Of a DNA stretch of 64,000 nucleotides, positions 21,732 to 29,747 are shown in pieces. The notes under the pieces were generated by a model. The model was not told the origin of the DNA, made no database searches, and saw only the letters and a program-made list of their open reading frames with translations. This DNA comes from Streptomyces antibioticus (GTDB taxonomy: Bacteria; Actinomycetota; Actinomycetes; Streptomycetales; Streptomycetaceae): positions 478,042-542,041 of the forward strand of contig NZ_KQ948430.1 of assembly GCF_001514065.1 (NCBI RefSeq). Direction: 5' to 3'. Each line of letters opens with the position of its first letter. Position 1 is the stretch's first letter. The translations under genes were made by a program, and so were the position numbers.

Positions 21732-22817
21732 TCACTGCCGGATGGACCAGCCCCGCTCGCGCAGCGCCGACGTCAGCACCGGTGCCGTCTGCGGCTCCAC
21801 CATCAGCTGCACCAGGCCCGCCTGCTGCCCGGTCGCGTGCTCGATGCGTACGTCCTCGATGTTGACCCCGGCCCGTCCCGCGTCCGCGAAGATGCGGGCC
21901 AGCTGACCGGGCTGGTCGTCGATGAGGACGGCGACGATCTCGTACGCCCGCGGAGCCGAGCCGTGCTTGCCGGGTACCCGCACCTGGCCGGCCTTCCCGC
22001 GCCGCAGGATGTCCTCGATGCCGACGGCGCCCACGTCCCGCTTGGCCGCGTCGGAGGACTGCAGCGCCCGCAGGGCCTGCACCGTCTCCTCCAGGTCGGC
22101 GGCGACGTCGGAGAGCAGGTCGGCGACCGGCCCCGGATTGGCGGACAGGATGTCGACCCACATCCGGGGCTCGGAGGCGGCGATCCGGGTCACGTCACGG
22201 ATGCCCTGCCCGCACAGCCGTACGGCGGACTCCTCGGCGTTCTCCAGGCGGGCGGCGACCATGTTGGAGACCAGGTGCGGCATGTGGGAGACCAGCGCGA
22301 CCGCACGGTCGTGGGCGTCGGCGTCCATGACCACCGGCACGGCACGGCAGTGCGAGACCAGCTCCAGGGCGAGGTTCAGCACCTCGGTGTCGGTGTCCCG
22401 GGTCGGGGTCAGCACCCAGGGGCGGCCCTCGAAGAGGTCGCCGGTGGCGGCCAGCGGGCCGGACTTCTCCCGGCCGGACATGGGGTGCGTGCCGATGTAG
22501 GAGGCGAGGTCCAGGCCCAGCGCCTCCAGCTCGCGGCGCGGACCGCCCTTGACGCTGGCCACGTCGATGTAGCCGCGGGCGAGGCCGCGCCGCATGGCGT
22601 CCGCGAGCACGCCGGCCACATGGGCGGGCGGGGCGGCGACGATCGCGAGGTCGACGGGCCCCTCGGGCGCCTCGTCGGTGCCGGCGCCGAGCGCGGCGGC
22701 GGTACGGGCCTGCTCGGGGTCGTGGTCGGCGAGGTGCACGGTGACGCCCCGACCGGCGAGCGCGAGCGCGGCGGAGGTGCCGATGAGTCCGGTGCCGATG
22801 ACGAGTGCGGTTCTCAC
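21732..22817 (-). CDS. tyrA: Prephenate dehydrogenase with C-terminal ACT domain
   Basis: A 361-residue NAD(P)-dependent enzyme of tyrosine synthesis that turns prephenate into 4-hydroxyphenylpyruvate. The Rossmann motif is VIGTGLIGTS at the N-terminus, the catalytic His is in IGTHPMSGREKSG, and VSHMPHLVSN follows. From about residue 285 (YEIVAVLIDDQPGQLARIF) an ACT domain suggests feedback control by an aromatic amino acid. The start overlaps the chorismate mutase stop (ATGA), so the two enzymes, which catalyse consecutive steps, are co-translated. Confidence 0.92.
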   Translation of the reverse strand: MRTALVIGTGLIGTSAALALAGRGVTVHLADHDPEQARTAAALGAGTDEAPEGPVDLAIVAAPPAHVAGVLADAMRRGLARGYIDVASVKGGPRRELEALGLDLASYIGTHPMSGREKSGPLAATGDLFEGRPWVLTPTRDTDTEVLNLALELVSHCRAVPVVMDADAHDRAVALVSHMPHLVSNMVAARLENAEESAVRLCGQGIRDVTRIAASEPRMWVDILSANPGPVADLLSDVAADLEETVQALRALQSSDAAKRDVGAVGIEDILRRGKAGQVRVPGKHGSAPRAYEIVAVLIDDQPGQLARIFADAGRAGVNIEDVRIEHATGQQAGLVQLMVEPQTAPVLTSALRERGWSIRQ

Positions 22818-23182
22818 TGGGCGATGTCCTTGCGCAGAGCGGCGGCGGCACCGAGGTAGACGTGGTTGATCTCGGCCCGGGGCCGGTCGGACTCTATGTG
22901 CGCGAGGATCCGTACGACTCGGGGCATGGCGCCCTCGATGTCGAGTTCCTGGGCGCAGATCAGCGGTACGTCGGCGAATCCGCCGCCGAGCTTGCGGGCC
23001 GCGGCGGCCGGGAAGTCGCTGTGCAGGTCAGGCGTGGCCGTGAACCAGACGCTGATCAGATCGTCGGCAGTGAGGTCGTTCCGCTCCAGGACGGCGGTGA
23101 GAAGGGCTCCGACCTTCTCGTCCATGTGACCGGCCTCGTCCCGTTCGAGCTGGACGGCGCCCCGGACCGCTCGTACCGCCAC
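22814..23182 (-). CDS. Chorismate mutase, AroH class
   Basis: A 122-residue monofunctional chorismate mutase with the trimeric AroH-type (Bacillus) fold rather than the helical AroQ type. Typical segments are VRAVRGAVQLERDE at the start with its active-site Arg, NDLTADDLISVWFTATPDL in the middle, and the end VRILAHIESDRPRAEINHVYLGAAAALRKDI. It makes prephenate for the overlapping tyrA gene. AAGGAG lies 7 bases before the GTG. Confidence 0.9.
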   Translation of the reverse strand: MAVRAVRGAVQLERDEAGHMDEKVGALLTAVLERNDLTADDLISVWFTATPDLHSDFPAAAARKLGGGFADVPLICAQELDIEGAMPRVVRILAHIESDRPRAEINHVYLGAAAALRKDIAQ

Positions 23183-23283
23183 GGCGATGCTCCTTGCTGA
23201 TCTACGGCTCTTGGTACATCCAGCCTAGTCAGCCCGCGGGGGGCGGGTGCGGGGCGCCCGCCCCCTGAGACACCCGCGGTGCC

Positions 23284-23688
23284 CTACACGGTCTGCTGCC
23301 TGATGAGCTCCTCCAGGGAGGCGGGCACCTCGCCGTTCGGGGTCAGCCGGTCGACGGCCTGCGGCAGTTCCTGGGCGAGCGCGTCGGCGGCCTGGTCCGG
23401 GGAGACACCGGCCTCCTCGGCGACCTGCTGGAGGGTGTCGTCGGGCAGCGCCTGCTGGATCTGGGTGCCGGTCACCGACTGGTTCTCGCCGCTGCCGAGC
23501 CAGGACTCCTTCTGCTCGGCGAGACCGGACTTGGCGAGGGTGTCGAGCAGCCCGCCCAGCGGGTTGCCGCCGTTGCCGCCCTGCTTGCCGAGGGCGGAGA
23601 GCAGCGCGCCCAGGATGTCGCCCCCGTTGGAACTGCTGCCCGAGCCGAGCAGAGTGCCCAGCAGGCCACCGAGATCGTTTCCCGCCAT
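23284..23688 (-). CDS. DUF937/YidB-like protein
   Basis: A 134-residue protein with no signal peptide. A Gly/Ser-rich first part (LGGLLGTLLGSGSSSNGGDILG) is followed by a predicted helical half (TGTQIQQALPDDTLQQVAEEAGVSPDQAADALAQELPQAVDRLTPNGEVP). This is the recognisable YidB/DUF937 pattern, of unknown function. The ATG at 23688 has AAAGG 9 bases upstream; TTG 23694 is possible. It is monocistronic and divergent from the next gene. Confidence 0.75.
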   Translation of the reverse strand: MAGNDLGGLLGTLLGSGSSSNGGDILGALLSALGKQGGNGGNPLGGLLDTLAKSGLAEQKESWLGSGENQSVTGTQIQQALPDDTLQQVAEEAGVSPDQAADALAQELPQAVDRLTPNGEVPASLEELIRQQTV

Positions 23689-23841
23689 GATCAAAAGCCT
23701 TTCGGGAGTGCGGACCCTGACAATGTCACCCGAATGTCACAGCTCCGCTACTTGGGGAGAAAACACACCGATGCGCCCCTGGACTCGGAGCCGCTGTTCC
23801 GCTCTCATGACAGGAAGCTCGCCTCGGGGGAGGCCCCTTTC

Positions 23842-24498
23842 ATGAAGCGTTCCGGACCGCTGCTCACTCTTCTCGCGGGTCTGCTGGTAGGCCTGTTCAT
23901 GCTGTCGCTCAACGCGACGACGGGCGAGAAGAAGACGTCGTCGTACGTGAAGGAGACACCGAGCCCCAAGGCCTCACCACCGCCCACGGCCCAGTCCCCC
24001 TCTCCGTCACCCTCGCCCTCGAAGTCGCCGATCCCGAACGCCGACTACGCCGGCCGCACCGACGACGACTCCTCCGCGGTCGCCGTGTCCCTGCGTGACG
24101 GCCGGGCGATCGCCTACTTCTGCGACGGCCACGACAAGGAGTCGTGGCTCAAGGGCGACGTCGGGGACGACGGCACGATGAAGCTCACCGGCAAGGGCGG
24201 CGCCGAACTGAACGGCACGCTCAAGCAGGGCAAGCGGATCAGCGGCACGGTCGACATCGGCGGCGGGCACTACAGGTTCACCGCTGACAAGGCGATCAAG
24301 CCGTCCGGTCTGTACCGGGCGACGGCGACCGTGCGGAGCGCGAAGTTCGACGGCGGCTGGATCGTCCTGAAGGACGGCACCCAGGTCGGCATCCTCACGA
24401 AGAACGGCAAGCCCTCCCCCGCACCCGAGATCGACCCGGAGACCGGCGCGGTGACGGTGGACGGCCAGCAGCTCACGGCCCGCCCGGTCACCCCCTGA
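23842..24498 (+). CDS. Secreted or membrane-anchored protein of unknown function, 218 aa
   Basis: An N-terminal hydrophobic segment (KRSGPLLTLLAGLLVGLFML) without lipobox is followed by a Ser/Pro/Lys spacer of about 35 residues. A beta-rich domain of about 150 residues follows (VAVSLRDGRAIAYFCDGHDKESWLKGD, ELNGTLKQGKRISGTV, HYRFTADKA). The overall impression is a small extracytoplasmic beta-barrel, possibly surface bound. GGGGAGG lies 8 bases before the ATG. It precedes the cytochrome-like/Rieske pair by 95 bases on the same strand. Confidence 0.65.
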   Translation: MKRSGPLLTLLAGLLVGLFMLSLNATTGEKKTSSYVKETPSPKASPPPTAQSPSPSPSPSKSPIPNADYAGRTDDDSSAVAVSLRDGRAIAYFCDGHDKESWLKGDVGDDGTMKLTGKGGAELNGTLKQGKRISGTVDIGGGHYRFTADKAIKPSGLYRATATVRSAKFDGGWIVLKDGTQVGILTKNGKPSPAPEIDPETGAVTVDGQQLTARPVTP

Positions 24499-24511
24499 CC
24501 GCCTTCGCCTT

Positions 24512-24570
24512 CGGACCGGACCCTCGGACCAGACCCTCGGACCGGACCTTCAGACCCGATCAGACCCGAT
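24512..24570 (+). repeat. Intergenic tandem repeats
   Basis: Three 13-bp units of CGGACC-[GA]GA-CC[CT]T (24512-24524, 24525-24537, 24538-24550) are followed by two perfect 10-bp CAGACCCGAT units (24551-24570). They fill most of the 95-base gap before the next gene. They could arise by slippage or be repeated protein sites. Confidence 0.8.
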
Positions 24571-24593
24571 CGCCCTCAGCTCTGGGAGCCGAC

Positions 24594-25178
24594 ATGACCG
24601 TCGACCCGAACGCCGCCACGCAGGGATTCCCGAGTCCGCCCCCCGACCACCACCGGCCGAGTGCGGCCCGCTATCTGGTCCCGGCCCTGGTGGCCGCCGC
24701 GGTGGCGGTCGCCCTCGGTGTGTACGGCAAGGTCCACGACCCGGCGGGCACCGCCTTCAACCTCGCCGGCTTCAGCAGCACGGGAGCCGTGAAGTCCTGG
24801 CTGGCGACGGTCGCGGTCTTCTTCGCGCTGGTCCAGTTCACCTCGGCGCTGATGATGTACGGCAAGCTGCCCGGCCCGAGTTGGTCGGGCACCCTGCACC
24901 GCTGGTCGGGCCGAGTGGCCTTCCTGGTGGCGGTGCCGGTGGCGGTGCACTGCCTGTACGCGCTCGGCTATCAGACGTACGAAACGCGCGTTTTCTGGCA
25001 CTCCCTCCTGGGTTGCTTCTTCTTCGGCGCCTTCAGTGCCAAGATGCTGCTGCTCCGCTCGGAGCGCCTTCCCAACTGGCTGCTGCCGATCGTCGGCGGG
25101 CTCGTCCTCGCCGCGCTCACGATCATCTGGCTGACCTCCGCCCTCTGGTTCTTCCGCACCTTCGGAGTGACGACATGA
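24594..25178 (+). CDS. Polytopic membrane protein, cytochrome b561-like
   Basis: A 194-residue membrane protein with a polar start (about 25 residues) and five predicted helices. Histidines near helix ends are in GTLHRWSGR, VPVAVHCLYALG and FWHSLLGCFFFGAF. The arrangement GxLHRxxGR with His about 20 residues later is what one expects of a small b561-type diheme cytochrome. Haem binding is an inference, since no CxxCH motif is present. It overlaps a Rieske gene (ATGA), which strengthens a redox role. Confidence 0.6.
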   Translation: MTVDPNAATQGFPSPPPDHHRPSAARYLVPALVAAAVAVALGVYGKVHDPAGTAFNLAGFSSTGAVKSWLATVAVFFALVQFTSALMMYGKLPGPSWSGTLHRWSGRVAFLVAVPVAVHCLYALGYQTYETRVFWHSLLGCFFFGAFSAKMLLLRSERLPNWLLPIVGGLVLAALTIIWLTSALWFFRTFGVTT

Positions 25179-25588
25179 CGATGCAAGGCCCGACGCGGCG
25201 TTCGGTGCTCCTCGCGACGGGCGCGGCGGCGTTCACCGTGGGGTGCAGCCAGTACGGCGACGAGAACGACTCCGGCTCGGACACCGTCGAGGCCTCCCCC
25301 GGTACGGAGTTGGCGAGCACGAGTGACATCCCGGTCGGCGGCGGCAAGATCTTCAAGGACGAGAAGGTCGTCGTCACCCAGCCGGAGAAGGGCGAGTTCA
25401 AGGCCTTCACCAACATCTGCACCCATCAGCAGTGCCCGGTGGCGAGCGTCTCGGGCGGCACCATCAACTGCAACTGCCACGGCAGCAAGTTCAGCATCAA
25501 GGACGGCTCGGTGGCCCACCCGCCGGCGACCCAGCCACTGGCGGAGAAGAAGATCACGGTCGAGGGCGACTCGATCCGCCTGGCCTAG
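25175..25588 (+). CDS. Rieske [2Fe-2S] lipoprotein, Tat-exported
   Basis: A 137-residue protein. The N-terminus has a twin-arginine signal (TRRSVLLATGAAAFTVGC) that ends in a lipobox-like TVGC, so it would be a lipid-anchored folded redox protein. The Rieske ligands are clear: CTHQQC and CNCHGSKF, spaced by about 13 residues. The acidic spacer (about 25-50) links the lipid anchor to the domain. It is translated from an ATGA overlap with the b561-like membrane protein, and the pair probably forms a small electron-transfer unit at the outer face of the membrane. Its stop overlaps that of the opposing ADP-ribosylglycohydrolase gene. Confidence 0.88.
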   Translation: MTMQGPTRRSVLLATGAAAFTVGCSQYGDENDSGSDTVEASPGTELASTSDIPVGGGKIFKDEKVVVTQPEKGEFKAFTNICTHQQCPVASVSGGTINCNCHGSKFSIKDGSVAHPPATQPLAEKKITVEGDSIRLA

Positions 25589-26604
25589 TCCCACAGGGCT
25601 CCGAGCGTCACCAGTTCGCTCTGGTACTCGATCCGGTCCGCCCACTCCACGGGCCAGGCGTCGGACCCGTGGTACGCCCCCGCGAACGCGCCCGTCAGAC
25701 AGGCGATCGAGTCGGAGTCGCCCGAGCTGCACGCGGCCCGTCGCAGCGCCGTCACCGGCTCGTCGACGAAGAGCAGGAAGCACAACAGCCCGGTCGCCAG
25801 GGCCTCTTCGGCGATCCAGCCAGCCCCGGTGGCCAGACAAGGGTCGGTCTCCGGCGAGACGGTACGGACGGCGTCCCGCAGCCGGTCCAGGATCGCCAGG
25901 CACTCGTCCCAGCCGCGCGCGATGAAGTGCTCGGGCGAGGGGTCCTGACTCCGCGTCCACAGGTCGCCGAGCCAACGCTCCTGGTAGCGGGTGCGGTTGT
26001 CGAGGGCGTACGACCGCAGCAGCCCGATCAGGCCGGTGGGCTCGGCCCCTTGGGCGAGCAGTCTTACGGCGTGCGCGGTGAGGTCGGAGGCGGCGAGCGC
26101 GGTGGGGTGCCCGTGGGTGAGCGCGGACTGCAACTGGGCCGCGCCGGAGCGCTGTTCGTCGCTCAGTCCGGGGGCGAGTCCGATGGGGGCGACGCGCATG
26201 TTGGCGCCGCAGCCCTTGGAGTGGATCTGGCTGGCGTCCTGCCAGAGCCGGTTCTCGTCCTTCAGCAGATCGCAGGCGGTCAGGCAGGTGCGGCCCGGCG
26301 CCCGGTTGTTCTCCGGGGACTGGTACCAGTTCACGAACTCCTCGCGCAGCGGCCGCTCCAGCCGCAGCGGCCCGAGCAGCCCGCGGTCCATCGCGGTCCG
26401 CAGCCCGTGCCCGAGAGCGAGCGTCATCTGGGTGTCGTCGGAGACGATCGCCGGCCTCGACAGCTCCATCTCGCGCCACGGCCCGCACTTGGCGAGGATC
26501 GAGGGGACGTCGTTGAACTCGGTCGGGAATCCGAGCGCGTCCCCGAGGGCGAGCCCGATCAGTGTGCCGGTCGCGGCGCGCTTCCTGACGGTGGTGGCGG
26601 TCAT
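25585..26604 (-). CDS. ADP-ribosylglycohydrolase family protein
   Basis: A 339-residue cytoplasmic enzyme of the DraG/ARH fold, which removes ADP-ribose from proteins or cleaves related substrates using a dinuclear metal centre. The early GLALGDALGFPTEF and SDDTQMTLALG contain the Asp/Thr ligand pattern, and GDSDSIACLTGAFAGAYHG near residue 290 gives the second metal-binding Asp pair. The ATG at 26604 has GGAAGGA about 8 bases upstream and overlaps the stop of the NrtR-like gene (ATGA). The coupling suggests it acts on ADP-ribose metabolism sensed by that regulator. Confidence 0.88.
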   Translation of the reverse strand: MTATTVRKRAATGTLIGLALGDALGFPTEFNDVPSILAKCGPWREMELSRPAIVSDDTQMTLALGHGLRTAMDRGLLGPLRLERPLREEFVNWYQSPENNRAPGRTCLTACDLLKDENRLWQDASQIHSKGCGANMRVAPIGLAPGLSDEQRSGAAQLQSALTHGHPTALAASDLTAHAVRLLAQGAEPTGLIGLLRSYALDNRTRYQERWLGDLWTRSQDPSPEHFIARGWDECLAILDRLRDAVRTVSPETDPCLATGAGWIAEEALATGLLCFLLFVDEPVTALRRAACSSGDSDSIACLTGAFAGAYHGSDAWPVEWADRIEYQSELVTLGALWD

Positions 26605-27326
26605 GCGGGGCGTCCTTCCCGGGACGGTCGGAGGAGGGGCGGGTGCAGGGCGGTGGCCGGTCCCGCGCGGTAGAGGGCGGCCGGTTTGCCGCGGCCGCCG
26701 GTCAACCGGGCGGCGCCGGGGACCTGTTCGACGAAGCCGGGCGTGGCGAGCACCTTGCGGCGGAAGTTGGGCCGGTCGAGCGTGGTGCCCCACACGGTCT
26801 CGTAGACCTGCTGGAGCTCGCCGAGGGTGAACTCGGCCGGGCAGAAGGCGGTGGCGAGGCAGCTGTACTCCAGCTTGGCGCCGACCCGTTCGTGAGCGTC
26901 GGCGAGGATGCGGTCGTGGTCGAAGGCGAGCGGCCGGGCGGCGGAGTACGGCACCCAGCGGGCGTCGGCCGCGTCGCTGCCGCCGTGCGGTTCGGGTGCG
27001 TCGGGCAGCAGGGCGGCGAAGGCGACGGAGACGACCCGCATCCGCGGGTCGCGGTCGGGCTCGCTGTAGGTGCGCAGTTGCTCAAGGTGCAGCCCGGAGA
27101 CGTCGAACAGGCCGGTCTCCTCGGCGAGTTCACGCCGGGCGGCCGTCTCCGCGGACTCGGCGGGCTGCACGAAGCCGCCGGGCAGCGCCAGGTGTCCGGC
27201 GTACGGCTCCTGTCCGCGCTCGACGAGCAGGACATGCAGGGCGCCGGCGCGGAGGGTGAGGACGGCGAGGTCGACGGTGACGGCGAAGGGTTCGTAGGCG
27301 TGCTTGTCGTAGTCGGCCACCTCCAC
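26601..27326 (-). CDS. NrtR-like Nudix transcriptional regulator
   Basis: A 241-residue protein with an N-terminal Nudix domain (about residues 10-150) and a C-terminal winged-helix part. That part starts at ATAFCPAEFTLGELQQVYE, continues DRPNFRRKVL and ends near RGKPAALYR. This architecture defines NrtR, the repressor of NAD-synthesis or ADP-ribose genes that responds to ADP-ribose. The Nudix box (GFVQPAE then RELAEETG) is intact, so hydrolytic activity is possible. The GTG at 27326 was chosen because a run of AGAGAGG lies before it; GTG 27320 is an alternative. A 6-5-6 palindrome lies 17 bases upstream. Confidence 0.85.
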   Translation of the reverse strand: MEVADYDKHAYEPFAVTVDLAVLTLRAGALHVLLVERGQEPYAGHLALPGGFVQPAESAETAARRELAEETGLFDVSGLHLEQLRTYSEPDRDPRMRVVSVAFAALLPDAPEPHGGSDAADARWVPYSAARPLAFDHDRILADAHERVGAKLEYSCLATAFCPAEFTLGELQQVYETVWGTTLDRPNFRRKVLATPGFVEQVPGAARLTGGRGKPAALYRAGPATALHPPLLRPSREGRPA

Positions 27327-27342
27327 CCCCCCCTCTCTCTTA

Positions 27343-27359
27343 ATAGTCAGTACGACTAT
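27343..27359. promoter_or_regulatory. 6-5-6 palindrome ATAGTC-N5-GACTAT, predicted NrtR operator
   Basis: ATAGTC (27343-27348) and GACTAT (27354-27359) are perfect complements, 17 bases before the NrtR-like start and 45 bases before the divergent DUF72 start. The AT-rich site stands out from its surroundings. NrtR proteins are known to bind TAGTC...GACTA-type palindromes, so autoregulation is likely. Confidence 0.65.
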
Positions 27360-27403
27360 AAAGAGGCGGGGTGGGTTCGCACAACCCGGGTAACCGCATC
27401 CGC

Positions 27404-28396
27404 ATGGGCGAGATCCGTGTGGGCACGTGTTCGTGGACGGACCGGGCGTTGACCGGCAGCGGCTGGTATCCGCCGGGGCGGCGGGACGCCGAGGGGCGGC
27501 TGCGGCACTACGCCGAGCGGTTCCCGGTCGTCGAGGTCGACTCGGCGTACTACGCGCTGCCCAACGCCCGCACCAGCGCCCTGTGGACGGAGCGGACGCC
27601 GGCCGGCTTCGTCTTCGACGTGAAGGCGTTCTCACTGCTCACCGGCCATCCGACCCGGAGTGCGGTGATGCCGGACGGGCTGCCCCCCGACTCCGGGAAC
27701 CCGGCGGTGCTCGACGCGGTGTGGGCGCGCTTCACCGAGGGGATCGAGCCGCTGCGGGCGGCCGGGCGGCTCGGCGGGGTGCTGTTCCAGTTCCCGCCGT
27801 GGTTCCGGCCGGGGCAGCGGGCCGGGGCGTTTCTGCGGGAGTGCGCCGAGCGGACCGCCGGCTGGCCCGTCTCCGTGGAGTTCCGGCACCCCGGCTGGTG
27901 GCGCAGCGAGTGGGCGGACGTGACCGCCGCCCTGCTCGCCCGGTACGGCATGGCGGCGGTGGCCGTCGACATGACGCAGACGCTCCCCTCCTCGATCCCG
28001 CCCGTAGCTCCCGTCACCTCACAGCGGCTGTCCGTGGTCCGCTTCCACGGCCGCAGCACGTCCTGGGGCACGGGGAGCAAGGAGGACCGGTTCCGGTGGG
28101 AGTACCGGGAGGCCGAACTCGCCGAGTGGCTGCCCCGGTTGCGCTCGCTGGCCGGGCGGGTCGACGAGCTGCACGTGCTGTTCAACAACTGCTGCGGCAC
28201 CGCGGCCGTCCGTGCCGCCGAGACGATGCGGCGCCTGCTGGCACAGGACGCCCACGTCCCGGCGGCCCGGGAGGCTCACTCCACGGCGGCCCGGGACGGC
28301 GCGAACACCGCCACCACGGCACCGACCGCCGCGATGCCCGCCGCCGCCCAGAGCGCCGGTCCGCAGCCGTCGAGGAAGTCGGTCCGCGAGCCGTAG
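27404..28396 (+). CDS. DUF72 (YecE-like) family protein
   Basis: A 330-residue cytoplasmic TIM-barrel-type protein of unknown biochemical function. Typical family motifs are IRVGTCSWTD at the start, VVEVDSAYYALP, GFVFDVKAFSLLTGHP, VLFQFPPWF and VEFRHPGWW. The FNNCC segment (HVLFNNCC) is also characteristic. The last about 40 residues (STAARDGANTATTAP...) are low complexity and lie in a 121-base overlap with the opposing MFS gene. ATG 27404 was chosen; GTG 27371 with AAGAGG is possible. Confidence 0.85.
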   Translation: MGEIRVGTCSWTDRALTGSGWYPPGRRDAEGRLRHYAERFPVVEVDSAYYALPNARTSALWTERTPAGFVFDVKAFSLLTGHPTRSAVMPDGLPPDSGNPAVLDAVWARFTEGIEPLRAAGRLGGVLFQFPPWFRPGQRAGAFLRECAERTAGWPVSVEFRHPGWWRSEWADVTAALLARYGMAAVAVDMTQTLPSSIPPVAPVTSQRLSVVRFHGRSTSWGTGSKEDRFRWEYREAELAEWLPRLRSLAGRVDELHVLFNNCCGTAAVRAAETMRRLLAQDAHVPAAREAHSTAARDGANTATTAPTAAMPAAAQSAGPQPSRKSVREP

Positions 28397-29703
28397 CCGC
28401 CGTACGTCGTGAAGACCGCGGCGGCCACGGCGATACCGAAGACCCCGCCGAGCTCACGCAGCGCGTTGTTGACGCCGGCCGCCACGCCCGCGTCGCCCAG
28501 GGGAACGGCGGAGGTCACGGCGTTGGCCACGCTCGGGAACACCATGGAGATGCCGACGCCCGCGACGATCAACGGCCCGACGAGGCTGCCGTAGCCGACG
28601 CCGGGTTCCACCTGCCAGGCCAGCAGGGCGAGCCCGATGCCCTGGAGCAGCAGGCCGGCCAGCATGAAGGGCCGGGTGCCGTACCGGTCGGCGAGGGCGC
28701 CCGCGATCGGGGAGATCAGCAGTGGTGTGGCGTTCCAGACGAGGATGCGCACGCCCGATTCCAGGGGGTCGTAGCCGAGCCCGGTCTGGAAGAACTGCGT
28801 CATCATGAACAGGGCGCCGATCAGCGAGGCGAAGCCCAGGAAGGCCGCCGCGTTGGCCGTGGAGAACCGGCGGTTCCTGAAGTGGGCGAGCCTCAGCATC
28901 GGATACCGGGCGCCCTTGTGCTCCCACCTCAGGAAGGCGGCCACGAAGACGATCCCGGCGGCCAGGGTGGCGAGTACCTCCACGCTCCCCCAGCCCACCT
29001 CGGGGGCCCGCACCGGCGCCCAGGCCAGGCCGGTCAGTCCGACGGCCGCCAACAGCAGGCCCACGATGTCGAGTTGGGGGCGCGGCCCGAAGCTCTCGGT
29101 GAGTTTGCGGGCGGCCAGGGGCAGCATCACCAACCCGAGAGGCACGTTCAGCCAGAAGATCCACTGCCAGGACAGGCCCTCGGTCACGGCCCCGCCCAGC
29201 ACGGGCCCCGCGGCCACGCCGAGCCCGGTGACCCCGCCCCACACGCCGATCGCCACGCCCCGCTTCTCGGCCGGGAACGCCTCGCTGATCAGGGTGAGGG
29301 TGAGGGGCAGCAGCACGGCGGCGCCGGCGCCCTGCACCACGCGGGCGGCGATGAGCTGGCCGGAGTCGCCGGCGAGGCCCGCGGCGGTCGAGGCGAGCGT
29401 GAAGACGGCCAGTCCGGTCACGTACATCCGCCGTCGCCCGAAGCGGTCGCCGAGGGCGGCGCCGGTCAGGGTGAGGCAGGCGAAGACGAGGTTGTAGGCG
29501 TTGATCGTCCATTCCAGCTCGGACAGGCTCGCCCCGAAGTCGGCCTGGAGCGCGGGCAGCGCGGTGGCGACGACCACGATGTCGAGGGCGCACAGCAGGG
29601 CGCCGAGCCCGGCGAGGGCGACGGTCCAGACGCGGTGGGGTGGGGCGGGTGGGGCATGGGTTTTCCGGAGGGGGACTTCGAGTGCTTCGGTCGTTTCGGT
29701 CAT
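28276..29703 (-). CDS. MFS drug exporter, DHA2 family, 475 aa
   Basis: An integral membrane exporter with 14 predicted helices. Helix 1 has LCALDIVVVATALPAL, motif A is GDRFGRRRMYV, and motif C is GLGVAAGPVLGG. WQWIFWLNVPLG is typical of EmrB-type exporters. The ATG at 29703 has GGAAGG 7 bases upstream, but that site is paired inside a perfect 12-bp hairpin. Its C-terminal coding end overlaps DUF72 by 121 bases. It is upstream-adjacent to a sigma factor/DinB operon on the same strand, without overlap. Substrate unknown. Confidence 0.88.
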   Translation of the reverse strand: MTETTEALEVPLRKTHAPPAPPHRVWTVALAGLGALLCALDIVVVATALPALQADFGASLSELEWTINAYNLVFACLTLTGAALGDRFGRRRMYVTGLAVFTLASTAAGLAGDSGQLIAARVVQGAGAAVLLPLTLTLISEAFPAEKRGVAIGVWGGVTGLGVAAGPVLGGAVTEGLSWQWIFWLNVPLGLVMLPLAARKLTESFGPRPQLDIVGLLLAAVGLTGLAWAPVRAPEVGWGSVEVLATLAAGIVFVAAFLRWEHKGARYPMLRLAHFRNRRFSTANAAAFLGFASLIGALFMMTQFFQTGLGYDPLESGVRILVWNATPLLISPIAGALADRYGTRPFMLAGLLLQGIGLALLAWQVEPGVGYGSLVGPLIVAGVGISMVFPSVANAVTSAVPLGDAGVAAGVNNALRELGGVFGIAVAAAVFTTYGGYGSRTDFLDGCGPALWAAAGIAAVGAVVAVFAPSRAAVE

Positions 29704-29708
29704 CGTGG

Positions 29709-29739
29709 TGCCTTCCGTGAGTGTCGTTCACGGAAGGCA
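29709..29739 (-). promoter_or_regulatory. 12-bp hairpin holding the MFS ribosome binding site
   Basis: On the minus strand TGCCTTCCGTGA (29728-29739) pairs perfectly with TCACGGAAGGCA (29709-29720), loop ACGACAC. The 3' arm contains the ribosome binding site GGAAGG 7 bases before the MFS start codon. This could be a translational switch, a DNA operator, or a terminator of the preceding gene (stop at 29748). Confidence 0.65.
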
Positions 29740-29747
29740 GACCGGGC

